From contig CM059621.1 in assembly GCA_030435675.1 (NCBI GenBank), positions 11,904,001-11,968,000 on the forward strand: a DNA stretch of 64,000 bases. The letters are read 5' to 3'. This DNA comes from Steinernema hermaphroditum. Taxonomy: Eukaryota; Nematoda; Chromadorea; Rhabditida; Steinernematidae. This document shows positions 10,578 through 21,403 of this stretch, one piece after another. Position 1 is the first letter of the stretch; each line of letters begins with the position of its first letter. The notes under the pieces are model-generated. The model was given only the letters and a program-made list of their open reading frames with translations. It had not been told where the DNA came from and ran no database searches. A program made the position numbers and the translations under genes.

Positions 10578-13351
10578 AGGGATTAGATAACAAAAATAAT
10601 GTCTTCTATTCTTTTCCTTTGTGCTTTAGTTGTTTGCTGGAGAGAAATAATGCATTTATTCCTCTTGATGTTTTGATAAAAGGCGATATGTCTCTTAAAA
10701 TTTAATTTACTCTTTATTGACCTTCTCACTGTGGGACCTCAAATTTCGATTGGAACGGTCTTCTTCGCCCTAAAAGTGCAAGTAAACACGGAGAAGTAAA
10801 CCGATTAACGGCTTACAACGCCCAGCTGTTGTCGAAAGATGTTTACTTGAAGAACTTCAATCTTTCCACTGCCTCATGACTTTTTTGGGAATGAAGTTAA
10901 TAAAAAGTGAACAAATTACTATGATTACCCACTATAGCCTTTATCAATGTTCACAAACGCGAAGAATCCCAGTATGCCTTAAGTTTGAAGTGCAAGATGA
11001 GTGTGCACTAATTCGTCTGGTGACGTCGTAGATTAATAAAATATTTAATTAGAGCGAGTCACTTCTTTTTTAAACAAAAAAGTTCACTGTTGTTGCATAG
11101 TGCCGCAGATCCGGAGATATCAAAGGTGGTGGGTTCGCGTTTTCCTACCGGAATCGAGAAGAGATTTTCAGTAAACAAAGCTGGAACAATCAACGGCGAT
11201 CCAGAGACCCAGGCCATCTGGAAGCCGCTAGATTCTTCTTTAACTCCTAAACTCCTAAGTTCATTGACGAATTGAACTGTTACCACTACGATAACTGATT
11301 CGATGCCGCTATTTTCCGAACTCACTTACTTACTGACCAACAAGCATGCAGATGAGAAAGTGGAGAATCTCACGGATCGCCATTGGAATTTAAATTTTCT
11401 CGATTTTCAGTTCGATTTTGGGTACTTTTTAAAAACTCTTCAAAATTCCCGCGATTATTTCTGGTGTAATTTCTTATCAAGCCTTCTTCAGTTCACGTTT
11501 CACCGAGCTTAATGAATTCTCTCTCAAAGAGCAGGTATCACGCCCCAAACACAGAAATCAAGAAGGTCGAGATCTGACAAGTTTGATCAACTACTGTCCT
11601 TGTCCCGGAAGCCCGGCCTCCTTCCTCACAATGTTATGCCTCTCTCCGGTTTTCATTGTCTGGATCGCTTTGCGTTATTTCAGCAACCTTAGAAGGGTCC
11701 ATTCGTTTGGAAGGCCTCGCATTTTTTCGCAAATTAAACGCAAACAAACCGATTTTAAGTACATTTTCAGTGTGTGGATGCTGACTTAACAACAACAAAT
11801 TTTTGACGTAATTCGATTCAATCTTTCGATATCTAATCATTATCGGAAAATAATTTACCTACACTATTCGCCCAATGTGTTCCGTTTTGGTTTCATAGTT
11901 TATAGCTTTCAAAAGGTCTGTGCGCGAGCTAGAACGATGTTCACGGCGAATAAATCAGATTAGTGGCTTATTAGATACACTTATTTTTTCGTTCAATGTG
12001 GTTTGTGTCGGTGGAGATCGGTCGTCCACTCTGAAGGTCCCTGAAATGAGGTAAGTGAGCGGTCGTTCTCCATTTAACTCGAGCTACACCAGGAACAACC
12101 GATTTTGATCGAAACGATTTTAAGTACATTTAAAGTACATGACTGTTTAACCTTCGAAAGACAATTTATGGTTGACGTCATTCTTCTTCATATTGTGGGT
12201 TTGGTTTTATACTTGGTTTCATAGTTTATAGCATTCAAAAAGTCTGTCCACAGCGAATCACGATGAACATCACGGCGAACAAATCAGAGTAATGATTTAT
12301 TAAGCACACGTTTCGCATCTTTTTCCCTCAATGGATACCTGTTGTCGTTGATAAAACTTTAATAATGTGGTAGAAGTTCTAAGCTGGTCAAATGTTGAAA
12401 TTGGGTCCTCATTGAAATCATCATGATGACAAATTTTCTAGACATCCAACGAAAAGTACATTTTGGCCTACAGTACTTGATTTTCGAAGTCCTTTTGAAC
12501 TGATTTGGAAAGTCGTTCGGTAACCCATTTTTCCAAAAATAAACCTTCTCTTTTCTGACAGAATTGGGGTCAATTTCTAAAGTGCGTCTTAGGTGCAACC
12601 TTTCGGATCATTTGCGCTACTTCACTCTTTTTAGCTCTAAATTACGACATATTTTGGCTATGCAAACTCGGCCACAATGATCTGCTCCGAACTCTCTCCT
12701 CTGCTGACTATCGCTCCACTTCCCCACAAACAACGACCGCAGTGTTCTTTTTCTTTTTTTTTTGTACGGATTCCGTCGGGAGATTTATTGTCTTCACGTC
12801 GATAGGCATAAAACTTCTTGAAACAACGGGTGGTCACACTCCTCATGGGCGATAACATCGGATGGTCTTTCGGGGTCCCTGCGTCCCGTAGTTCCTTTTT
12901 CGAAAGCGAAACGCGTTTCGACAACGATCTCCAAATCCACACAATATTTGGATAGTCGCGGCGGAAGAGAGGGGTCACCAAAACGAGAAAAAAAAGGCGA
13001 CTCTCGATTTCGTTCCCTCGGGCAGGCGGGCGCACGGCGTTCCCCGGATCTGCCTCCGAGAGATCTCCGCCGTCGCTCCGCCACCGCTCCGTACCGCCTT
13101 TCTGGGTCATTCCGGGCAGTCGCAAAGTCGAATTGTTAACCGACCGATCACTTTGCGACTCTGCCACATTCGGTTACGTTCTCCTCGGGGCGTTCTCCTC
13201 AAATCGAGAAGATACCCCCGCCGCCGTTCACACAGGAAGACCGAGTGCCCTCCATTCGTCTTTATCGGTCGCCTCCATCTGAGCCCAAATCCCGCGTTTT
13301 GCCTCCATAAGTCAAAACAGCGACTAATAATCCTTCGTTCCAGAGAAGAGA
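10578..13351. other. Intergenic region between mucin and hedgehog-related genes
   Basis: AT-rich for most of its length, with a decayed direct repeat at 11750-12336. From about 12950 it becomes GC-rich, which fits the promoter and 5' end of the gene at 13352. Minus-strand frames at 11059-11325 and 12359-12598 have some protein-like composition but no convincing splice or start context, so I do not call them genes. Confidence 0.45.
11750..12336. repeat. Degenerate direct repeat, two copies about 365 nt apart
   Basis: Copies at about 11750-12001 and 12115-12336 share, in the same order, CGATTTTAAGTACATTT, GTTTCATAGTTTATAGC, TTCAAAA(A/G)GTCTGT, a CACGGCGAA..AAATCAGA block and a TTATTA-AC-CAC block. 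Indels and substitutions separate them. It looks like an old tandem duplication or two copies of an unclassified repeat; no terminal inverted repeats seen. Confidence 0.7.
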
Positions 13352-16300
13352 ATGCGCGAGTTCCTCGCCGTTCTCCTCGCAGTGGCCCTGCCTCTGGCCA
13401 CCGCTTCCTTCTGTGGCACCAGCGGAGTACCGTACTCCTTCGAAGTGCTCCCGTCCGGGGCGCCAGTGCTCGGATGCGCCCAGCCTTCGTGTGTGGTAGC
13501 GGAAAAGGATGCCAAGGAGGACAGCGAGTTCTTGGCCGACATTCAGGGACAAGTGGACGGCTACTTCCGCGAAGGCGATCGCAACACTCCGCGATACAGA
13601 CAACAGTCGGCACCTAAGTTCGTGGCGGTAAGTGCTTGTTTTGATGAATGACGAGCACGACGAAGGCGGACATGTCCGAACAGAATCAACTGGTTTCACT
13701 TTTCAAGCGATTAGTTACAACAAATGGTCCGCTGACGGATGGGGTTTCTTGTTGGGATTCGGGTTTGCGGAAGGAAAGGGAAAGGAACCGCGTTGATGGG
13801 AAGCGTAAACAGTGCAGAGACCAGTTCAGATCAAAATTTACACATTAACATAGCAATTATGCAGGTAATTTGTAGTAATAGTGTTCCGTAAAATGTTGCA
13901 TAACCGAAATTCATAGAATTTAATTTAATATTTATTAATTCGATGTGAAAATTGCGAAAGCGTTTGATTTGTAACTGGTCGGAGCCGGGTCAACGCCGTC
14001 CTCAGTCCTCATTCTGTCTGAAACCGACCGGACCTCGAATGATCGAATGCGACCGTGCGCGTAGAAACACAGATCGATGCAGCAGAGCGATATGAGACTT
14101 TTCGACCTGGAGACTTGAGACTTCGTTTTTGTCTGTGGTTTAAACTGCTAGCAAATGAGCTCGAACTGTCGGGATTAACTTTATCCTCAGTAGAAAGCGT
14201 CTTACCAATAATGCTCATAGTTCCCCCACTTCGTTCAAACGATTTAAAGTTCGCTTCCGAAGGGCGAAATCTCTCGATACTTTCGAGGGAAATTATTCTA
14301 AGCCTTTGAGTGTGTTACGTACTCTGGCATGACAATCTCGATGGAGAGAGCATGACCACTCCACAAATATATCGCAGCTATAGAATCATTTCACTCAAAT
14401 AACTCCTCTTGATTTCGCCTTATCTCCAAACATCAGTTACTCAAGTTGATATCCGAGACCGGTCACGCTATCAAACACCGACGGCCGATCGGTCATTCTG
14501 ATATCACCGATGTCTCAGCGCGGATTTCACTTTTTCTGGTCGCTGTAATACATCTGCTCCCATTAGGGAACACAGCTCCTTGACACAAATCGACGTAATA
14601 CTTTAGAACTGCTCCGGCGAGTTCAACGAGCTCTCGTGCGCCAAGAAGAACCAGTGGGTAGGCGGCATCGAGTACATTGACCACCCACGACAGCCGTATG
14701 TGTAGCCTGAAGTAAACCAGGAGTAATGCTACCCTTTAGGCTCATTCTGCAATGCTGCACCTACGAAGGACTCAAATTCTCTCAAGACGTCGGTGTGACT
14801 ACGGTAGGCCCCGGAGAGGCGATCACTGGAGGTGAAGTGATCCGCGGGGGACGTCAGATCTCCTTCGATGTCATCGCCAATGTCCGAAAAGTGGTCGAAG
14901 TTGGGAAGCCGAAAAAGTGAGGGACGTGAAGAGGAGGTTATTATACACCGAGACGTTTAGGATCTCCTACGAAGTCACTGTTCGCCGAATGAACTGCCTT
15001 CCCGATCCCCCAGAGCCCGAAGTTGGATGTAAGTACGAATGATGGAGAGCGAGAGATAAGGGGCGATGTTGCAGATGACGCTGACGCCACTGATGCCGTC
15101 CTGAAGGTGCTCTCTTCGGCCACTGGAAGCGAAGTGGGAACTGCGTCGAAGTTCAAGTCGGAGAAGAAGCCCAAGAAGGACTCCTTCAAGAAGCGTGTCT
15201 CGCTGAAGTCGAAGTTGGAGTCGAAGGAGCAGCCGAAAGCTGTGAGCAACGAGCAGATCGTGAGTCAGGAGCACAACGAGTTCGCCGTCTCCGGCTCCAC
15301 CAACACACAGAGACCACCCGTGCAGCATGGCCTTCCTCAGGCGCCGCTCGCCACCATCGACTCCGACAAGGTCGTTTCCAACGTCGTCGACTCCGACAGA
15401 CGCGACGTTGACCTCATCCCCGCTACCGCACCCGCTCCACGTACCGTCCCGACCGCTCCATCGCCGGCTCCTCTCCAGAACAATGCTGGAAGCGTGCCTG
15501 CTGCTCCGACCCCTGCTCCGGTGGTGGCTTTCAATCCCTTCTTCCCCTTCCCGCCTCAGCCTCTCGCCTTCGGAGTGCCCTCTGCCAGCGGAGTCACTCC
15601 CATCACTCCTCCCCCGGCTCCAGCCGTTCCTACCATGGCTACTCCAGCGCTTCCTCCGGAGCTGAAGCAGGCGATGCAGGAGGCGATGACTCCGAAGTAC
15701 TACGGCTTCCCGGATAACTTCCCCACCATCGCTCCGATCCCCGGATTCCAGCCGCTTCCGACTCTCGCCCCTCATCCAGCCATCGCTCCTGCTCCGGGAC
15801 TTCCAGGCATCGCTCCTCTTCCCGCTCCGTCCGTTGCTCAAGCCGCTCCCACTTTCGGAGGCTTCCCTGGATTTCCCGGACTGGCTGCTCCTGCTCCAGT
15901 GGTCGCTCCTCCCCCGGTTCCTGCTCCACCTCCTGCTCCGGCTGTTGCCCAAGCGGCTCCCACATTCGGAGGTTTTCCAGGATTCCCTGGATTCCCAGTT
16001 TTCCCTGCCCCAACACTTGCTCCTCCTCCTCCAGCTCCTCAGCCCCAGCCTGCTTTCCAACAAGGACCCGCTCCCCCGGCTCCAGCAGTTGCTCACGCTG
16101 CTCCTACCTCTCAGGGCGCTGCCGTCGAAGAGAGCCAAGGCCGTCCCAAGCAGGAGACCCTTCCCGAGCTCGTCACCCATCCACCGTATCCGACTCTCGA
16201 GGATATGGTCAAGGCAATCGGGCTGACCGGTCACCCTGCTCCTCAGTACGGTCACCCCTTCGGCTCGCCTCACTTCATGGCGCTCGGCCCTCCACGCGTC

Positions 16301-16537
16301 TCTCCCGACGCTCCTCTAATCGTCGCTCCTACTATTCCTCCAGCCCCGACGTTCCCGACTCTTCCTCCCGTCCCTCAGCCACTGCCCACTCCGGCTCCAG
16401 TCGCTCTCGCCGCTCCCGTAGCTCCAGCGGTTCCAGCTGCTCCGGCAGCCGCTCAAGGAAGTGTCCTAGCGAGCTTCCCAGGATTCGCACCGATTCCCGT
16501 ATCGGGACTCAGACCTCTCAGTCGACCGACCAAATAA
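13352..16537 (+). CDS. Hedgehog-related secreted protein (warthog/quahog-type N-domain), no Hint domain
   Basis: Five exons (13352-13627, 14607-14695, 14740-14916, 14961-15028, 15075-16537) give 690 aa. Signal peptide MREFLAVLLAVALPLATA, then a cysteine-patterned domain: FCGTSGVPYSFEVLPSG, PVLGCAQPSC, NCSGEFNELSC, LQCCTYEGLKFSQDVGV, a GGEVIRGGRQISFDVIANV segment and VRRMNCLPDPPEP. This is the pattern of the N-terminal domains of nematode hedgehog-related proteins (WRT/QUA families). A basic linker and about 400 residues rich in Pro, Ala and Val with TFGGFPGFPG repeats follow. The stop comes before any Hint (autoprocessing) domain, and no Hint-like sequence follows. Members of this superfamily are secreted from epidermis and other epithelia and are linked to cuticle and moulting; QUA-1 also has a long Pro/Ala-rich region. 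The first intron is long (979 nt). AATAAA at 16569. Confidence 0.8.
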
Positions 16538-19500
16538 TGAGTAGAATAATTAATTTATTATTTTGTGTAAATAAACCAAAGGGGACTCCGATTCTTCGTT
16601 CGCCAATACGTACAAATAAATGCATAGAGAAATATTGCTCCACGCAACAATTACTCATCCGACCATTTGTCTTTATAGGGCCTTAGAAAAGGACGCCACA
16701 GCCCCTAATTAATGAGCCGCGCCATAACAAGCGCCCAAGGTCAATCGTCTCGCGACGCATTTGCATAGGCCAGCTGGTATCCGATGACAGCGCGCATGGC
16801 TCATTTCCCTTGATGGCGCTCCCGTGCGGCCCTAACGCTTCCTGTCACCATTCATCTCGGCTCGTCCTTCCGATCGACCCGTTTTCGCGCACTCCAACAA
16901 AGGTCGGATCGGCCACCGACAACGGATTGCGGTCGGCGATCGATGGAGCCGCCAAGGACAGCTGCTCATATTGAATTCATCATTCAATTATGGATTTCGT
17001 TTGCCGGATGCGCGGTGCAATCGCCCGGATTTAGCCTCGCCCCATTGCACTGATTTGATTTCTCGAATTTTGCGAATTTTTCCTTTTCTAATGAGCTTTT
17101 TGTCGATGAAAGACAACTTTTTTGAGGAGTGACGCTCGCTTTAATAACTGTAATTTTACTTTTGGTTTACGTTCACCTGGCACTGAGATTCCTGGAAAGT
17201 GGTCACGGTGATCTTCTCGTTTGAAATTATGATGTTCATTTATCGCCATTAGCAACATCGTGCATCATTCATCTTTTTTAGAACAACATCCCTTTTAGCC
17301 AACGGTTCTGAACTTGTATAGGAGTATTGAGATCTACGACGCTCCTTATTCGAGATATGTAAGCGTACATAAAAAACTTGAGGCCATCTTCCAAAACGTT
17401 CAACGAAACAAATCCACAAAACTATTTTAATATATGTCAATTTCCTATTTCCTTGCAGGCTCGGTTACGTCAAAAAATGAAAAATGTTCGAAGTTTCCAA
17501 AGACGAAATATCAAAAGAGGCACAATACAAATTGTAATTCTCACTATCTTCAACGGGAAAATTGGTTTTAAGATATATCTTTCAATTCACGACGTTTGAT
17601 GCTTTTTTGGTCTTTTGGTAGTCTTCTATTTCAATGTTAAAAGTTTTTTTATGATCCCCCATGTTTTAGCAATTCCTGATGTTCAAAGTCGGAGATCTTC
17701 AAAGCTTCTTCACCCAAAAGCTATCTCGTATTCCCCGAAATCGTCTCTATTTTCGGCCTTCTCAATCGCCACTCGCCTTTGTCCTCGGCCGGCCTATCGC
17801 CGGCTAATCCCAAGAAAGCTAAGGTTTCTTTCCGCCGATCACCCATGGCAACAAACTTCTCACCGACACTCCATAAAATCAATCTCACCCTATGTTTTCC
17901 CCTCCCCTCCCCCTCTGATTTCGGCCACTTTGCGGGGGCACACGAAATACAATACCGCAATTCCGTGTTTGTCCCTGAACGTCCTCCGTGATTGCGCCGT
18001 TTGTTTGCGTAAATACGTGTGTATCCCGCGCGGAACAACACATTCGGGAGTGTCAATTGGTTCGCGGCAGTTAATTATGCACATAAACGGGCGCCGGACG
18101 CGCGCATTTGGGTCCTTCGGCTTTAAGTGAGTGAATCGTCTTTTGTCGGTGGCCGACCTCACTTCTGCTCTAATATCCTAATTGGTGCCTCCCGTTCCCC
18201 TCCATTGCCTTCAAAGTTGATCTCTGCGATTTGAATGGAGACTGTTTGTTCTGTGTTATGCAATACAACAACAAGTTGTGGAAACTGGATTGTCCTGTCT
18301 CAGGTCTTGTTGGATTATGCGGGTCCAGTTGTGGGGGATTTGGATTCACATGCGCTTGTCGGAATTTAGCAAAAACGCGTTTCCACGCGAATTTTGGCCT
18401 ATTTTCAGCCATGCGCTTCCACGCTGTGGTTTCATATTTAATGCCGTTGAAAGGCCATTCGGTTTGGTATTTGAGTATAAATGGGTTTTTGGAGATTTTG
18501 ATTACCCCTTGAGGCATTGGACGCCTTTTGGTTGTCCTTGCTTACTCTTGAGACTTGAGACGATTTGTAACAAAACAGCTTGTAGTGCTGGCTCCTTCAA
18601 ACAGATAGATACCAGAGACTAAGTGGTCATATCGATCTCACACCTTTCCCTCATTTAACGTCCACACATCTGTGCTAAACCATCGGCATCACGCAAATTC
18701 AAGTTAATTAGTCCTCCCACGACTTTGGTCTTATCGTGGTCGAATGGAAAATTAAAAAATCAACTACCGATTAGCCATTTCGCCAAGCAATTTATAGCCA
18801 AATCATGTCACGCTTCCCTTCCAAGTAGCACTTAAAGTCCATTCTCATTAGATTAAACTCCTTTTGCGCCAATTAAGGTGAAAGGTCGATGTCCTCCGTG
18901 CCATTAATCCTCTCTCAAGCGAGCTGGCGCTCCTCGTCCGTCGCACCTCTTAGCCCAAATCCGAACATCCGCCCGGAAATGCCTTAGCATCGACTGAAGT
19001 GTGCGTTCTCTCACTCACGGCAGCCGCGTAATCCAACACCAATCCGCGCATTGTTCTCCTCTGGGCTGCGCTGCGCGACAGTCCCCTCGGTCCTCCGCGC
19101 CCCTCCGACTCCCTCCCGACCCGCGCTGTCATCACTCACTATGTTATTATGCACTCCGCGCCACTCCATACAGTCGCCCTTGGACGCACTTCTTCCTCAT
19201 CCCCACCGAGAGTCCTCCCCCCATGAGGTGTGGGCGTTAATCCGGTGGGAAAGCGCCTCCAGATTAGCTCCTTGCAGAAGGAGGAGATGGGAGAACGCCT
19301 TAAGAAGCCATCCGGCGGCACGTTCCCGATGAGTTTACAATGTGTGAAGTTGGACAGAACTAGTTTTTTCCGTCTTTTCTCCTAAAAGAGTTAATGCTGA
19401 TCGCGTCGCCCGCGAAAAACTGTCACTTTTGGCGCGTTCTACGACTGCCATCCCCCTTTGAACCATGTGATGGGCACCGATCGTCGATTCGTTCCGTTTT

Positions 19501-21403
19501 GTTTGCTCTCTCTCTGCAGGCTGCAGGTGTTTTTGAAAGAAAATTTATCTTTAGCCGGAAAAGTGACTCATGAATATCAGATTGGTTTGTTGGGCATTTG
19601 GCCGAATGGACTCTTGCATGTCCGATTGCGCCAAAAAACGACGCACTTTCAGGAGAGCTGCGTTTTCTCAAAAGATTTGGACTTTGTTAGTGAAATGTTC
19701 TACTTCCTAAATTACTCCGATTCGTGCATATCGGGGCCTTTGTTTATGCCATTTGCAAGTCCGATTTATGACCCAGAAAAAGAATAGGCGTGAGTTTATC
19801 CCCTCAATTTTCGAATCGACTTCATTCGAACACGAGCGTAACGATGTCGTTATCTCCGAGTGAATCACGAAACTGCTTCGAATCTAAGTGCGTCTTATCT
19901 CGCAATTCGAAAGCAATACGATGGAAAGATAGAGAGCAAAAACTGCTGTAAATCGCGATGACTTATGGCCATTTAGGGTCGGCAAACTTTAGACGACGAA
20001 ACGAATGAGCAATGATAATTGTTTTTTTATTCATGGTCGAAGGGCTGCTCGAGAGCTACATGGATCAGTTCATCTTTCGTCCCTTTGTTTGGAACGGTCA
20101 CGCTTCTCCGGCTATCGGATGCGTCGGAAAATTGTGTTTACCACAATATCTAAATTTAGCGCTTCTAATGACCGATAATGGCGCATTTAAATGGAAAAAA
20201 TTTGCGTCCGTACGTGTAAGACTTGAGAATTGCACCCTCGAATCGTTTTTTGCGCGATCTCGGCTAAGAGTGAAATCCCATTCCGTAACCACTGATTAGC
20301 ATAAGTATAGACTATGTGGAATCCTATAAAACAGAGCACAACGACAAGAATCAAAGTTTGCCGTGGTGGCCAGTACGTTCCATGTAATCTTTCATTCAAG
20401 GGATGTATGAACTGATAATCACGACAGATCCCCAGAAGCTTGCTTGGACGCCAAAAGAGGATCTTCAAGGAGCAAATGTCCGTATCTGCTTCAGCTGTGA
20501 ATCCTCTTAGTCTCTGTAAGGCGCTCATGGCTACAATGTCTCTCGCATCTCACTAATCATTTATTTACGTACAGCTTTAATGGCTATATTTGCACCATTA
20601 AGCGTATCATGAGTTCAAAAATGGATAGTGCAAAGGTTGCATCTTGCGTCTGTGCGGTATTAAATGTCCTGCCAAGCTTCTTTCTGCTCCTGTAGCCGTA
20701 GAAAAAAGGGATGGTTTTTTCGGCAATCTCCAAGTAGATCTGTTCCGACGTATGTTATAAAACACAACATCGCTCTTACTACAGTAACGGTCGAGATCAA
20801 AAAAGGCACAGTGGGTCCTAATTCCATGCAAAGTTAGTTCTCGCTAATCCCTAATGTCATCCGTAAACAAAATCATAACCTTTTCCATCGAGACCTTAGG
20901 CATATTTCCATTTAAAAACATGTTTACACCCGCTCCTCTCCGTCTAATGGCCGATATTGCGCTTCCTTCCGTCTCTCACTTTTGCTTTTTAACGAGAAAA
21001 CTCTAGTATCGTTTAGCTCCAAATTGTCTTCGGCAGGTGTTCGATTGTAGTCTCGCGTCGTGTGACCGGAACGTGCCGAACGAGGAAACGGAAATTGGGT
21101 CCCAAGAGGCATAATTCGGCGGCAAACCTGCGACGACATCAATCAGCCCCATTTCTGCCGTCCTCTCTTTTCTTGAAACTCGATTTTTGCGACCATTTTT
21201 TGTTTTCCCTCCGTCTCCTTCTACGCCGCTTCTGCGGCGCCTATCGATCCGCGAGGCCCGCGAAGTCTCGTCGTCCCCTCAAAGCGCGTCGATCAAATTG
21301 TCCTTTTGAATAAATTGCCTAATTACTCCACTACGTGTTCTCGCCTTCCTAAGCGTTCTCCTTCACCTCTTATGCCCTTTTCAGAGCTAATTAAATCTCG
21401 AAG
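16538..21403. other. Gene-poor 4.9-kb region
   Basis: The longest stretch without a secure gene. It contains AT-rich and GC-rich islands (GC-rich near 17770-18130 and 18900-19330) and scattered TAATTA-type homeodomain motifs (for example near 16707, 18706 and 21321). One short minus-strand frame at 20187-20528 is listed separately. It probably carries regulatory DNA for the flanking genes; no RNA gene recognised. Confidence 0.5.
20187..20528 (-). CDS. Possible small single-pass membrane protein (113 aa)
   Basis: An uninterrupted minus-strand frame starting MSALQRLRGFTAEADTDIC. It has a plausible globular N-terminal part (about 55 residues, including RPSKLLGICRDYQFIHPLN), a proline-turn (YWPPRQ) and one strong TM helix (TLILVVVLCFIGFHIVYTYA), then a short basic tail. 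Composition is protein-like, unlike neighbouring random frames. Against it: no clear trans-splice acceptor, no AATAAA, and the last 30 residues are unconvincing, so a missed intron is possible. I do not recognise a family. Confidence 0.35.
   Translation of the reverse strand: MSALQRLRGFTAEADTDICSLKILFWRPSKLLGICRDYQFIHPLNERLHGTYWPPRQTLILVVVLCFIGFHIVYTYANQWLRNGISLLAEIAQKTIRGCNSQVLHVRTQIFSI

Noticed and set aside
12658..13167. Minus-strand frame just upstream of the hedgehog-related gene
   Set aside because: GC-rich promoter region, Arg-rich composition typical of non-coding frames, no motif.
14975..16273. Long (432-aa) minus-strand frame opposite the hedgehog-related gene
   Set aside because: Ser/Arg/Gly-rich by-product of the Pro/Ala-rich codons on the plus strand; no splice or start context, and the plus strand encodes the cysteine-patterned domain.
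20012..20299. Plus-strand frame overlapping the small membrane protein candidate
   Set aside because: Composition less protein-like than the minus-strand frame; both cannot easily be real.
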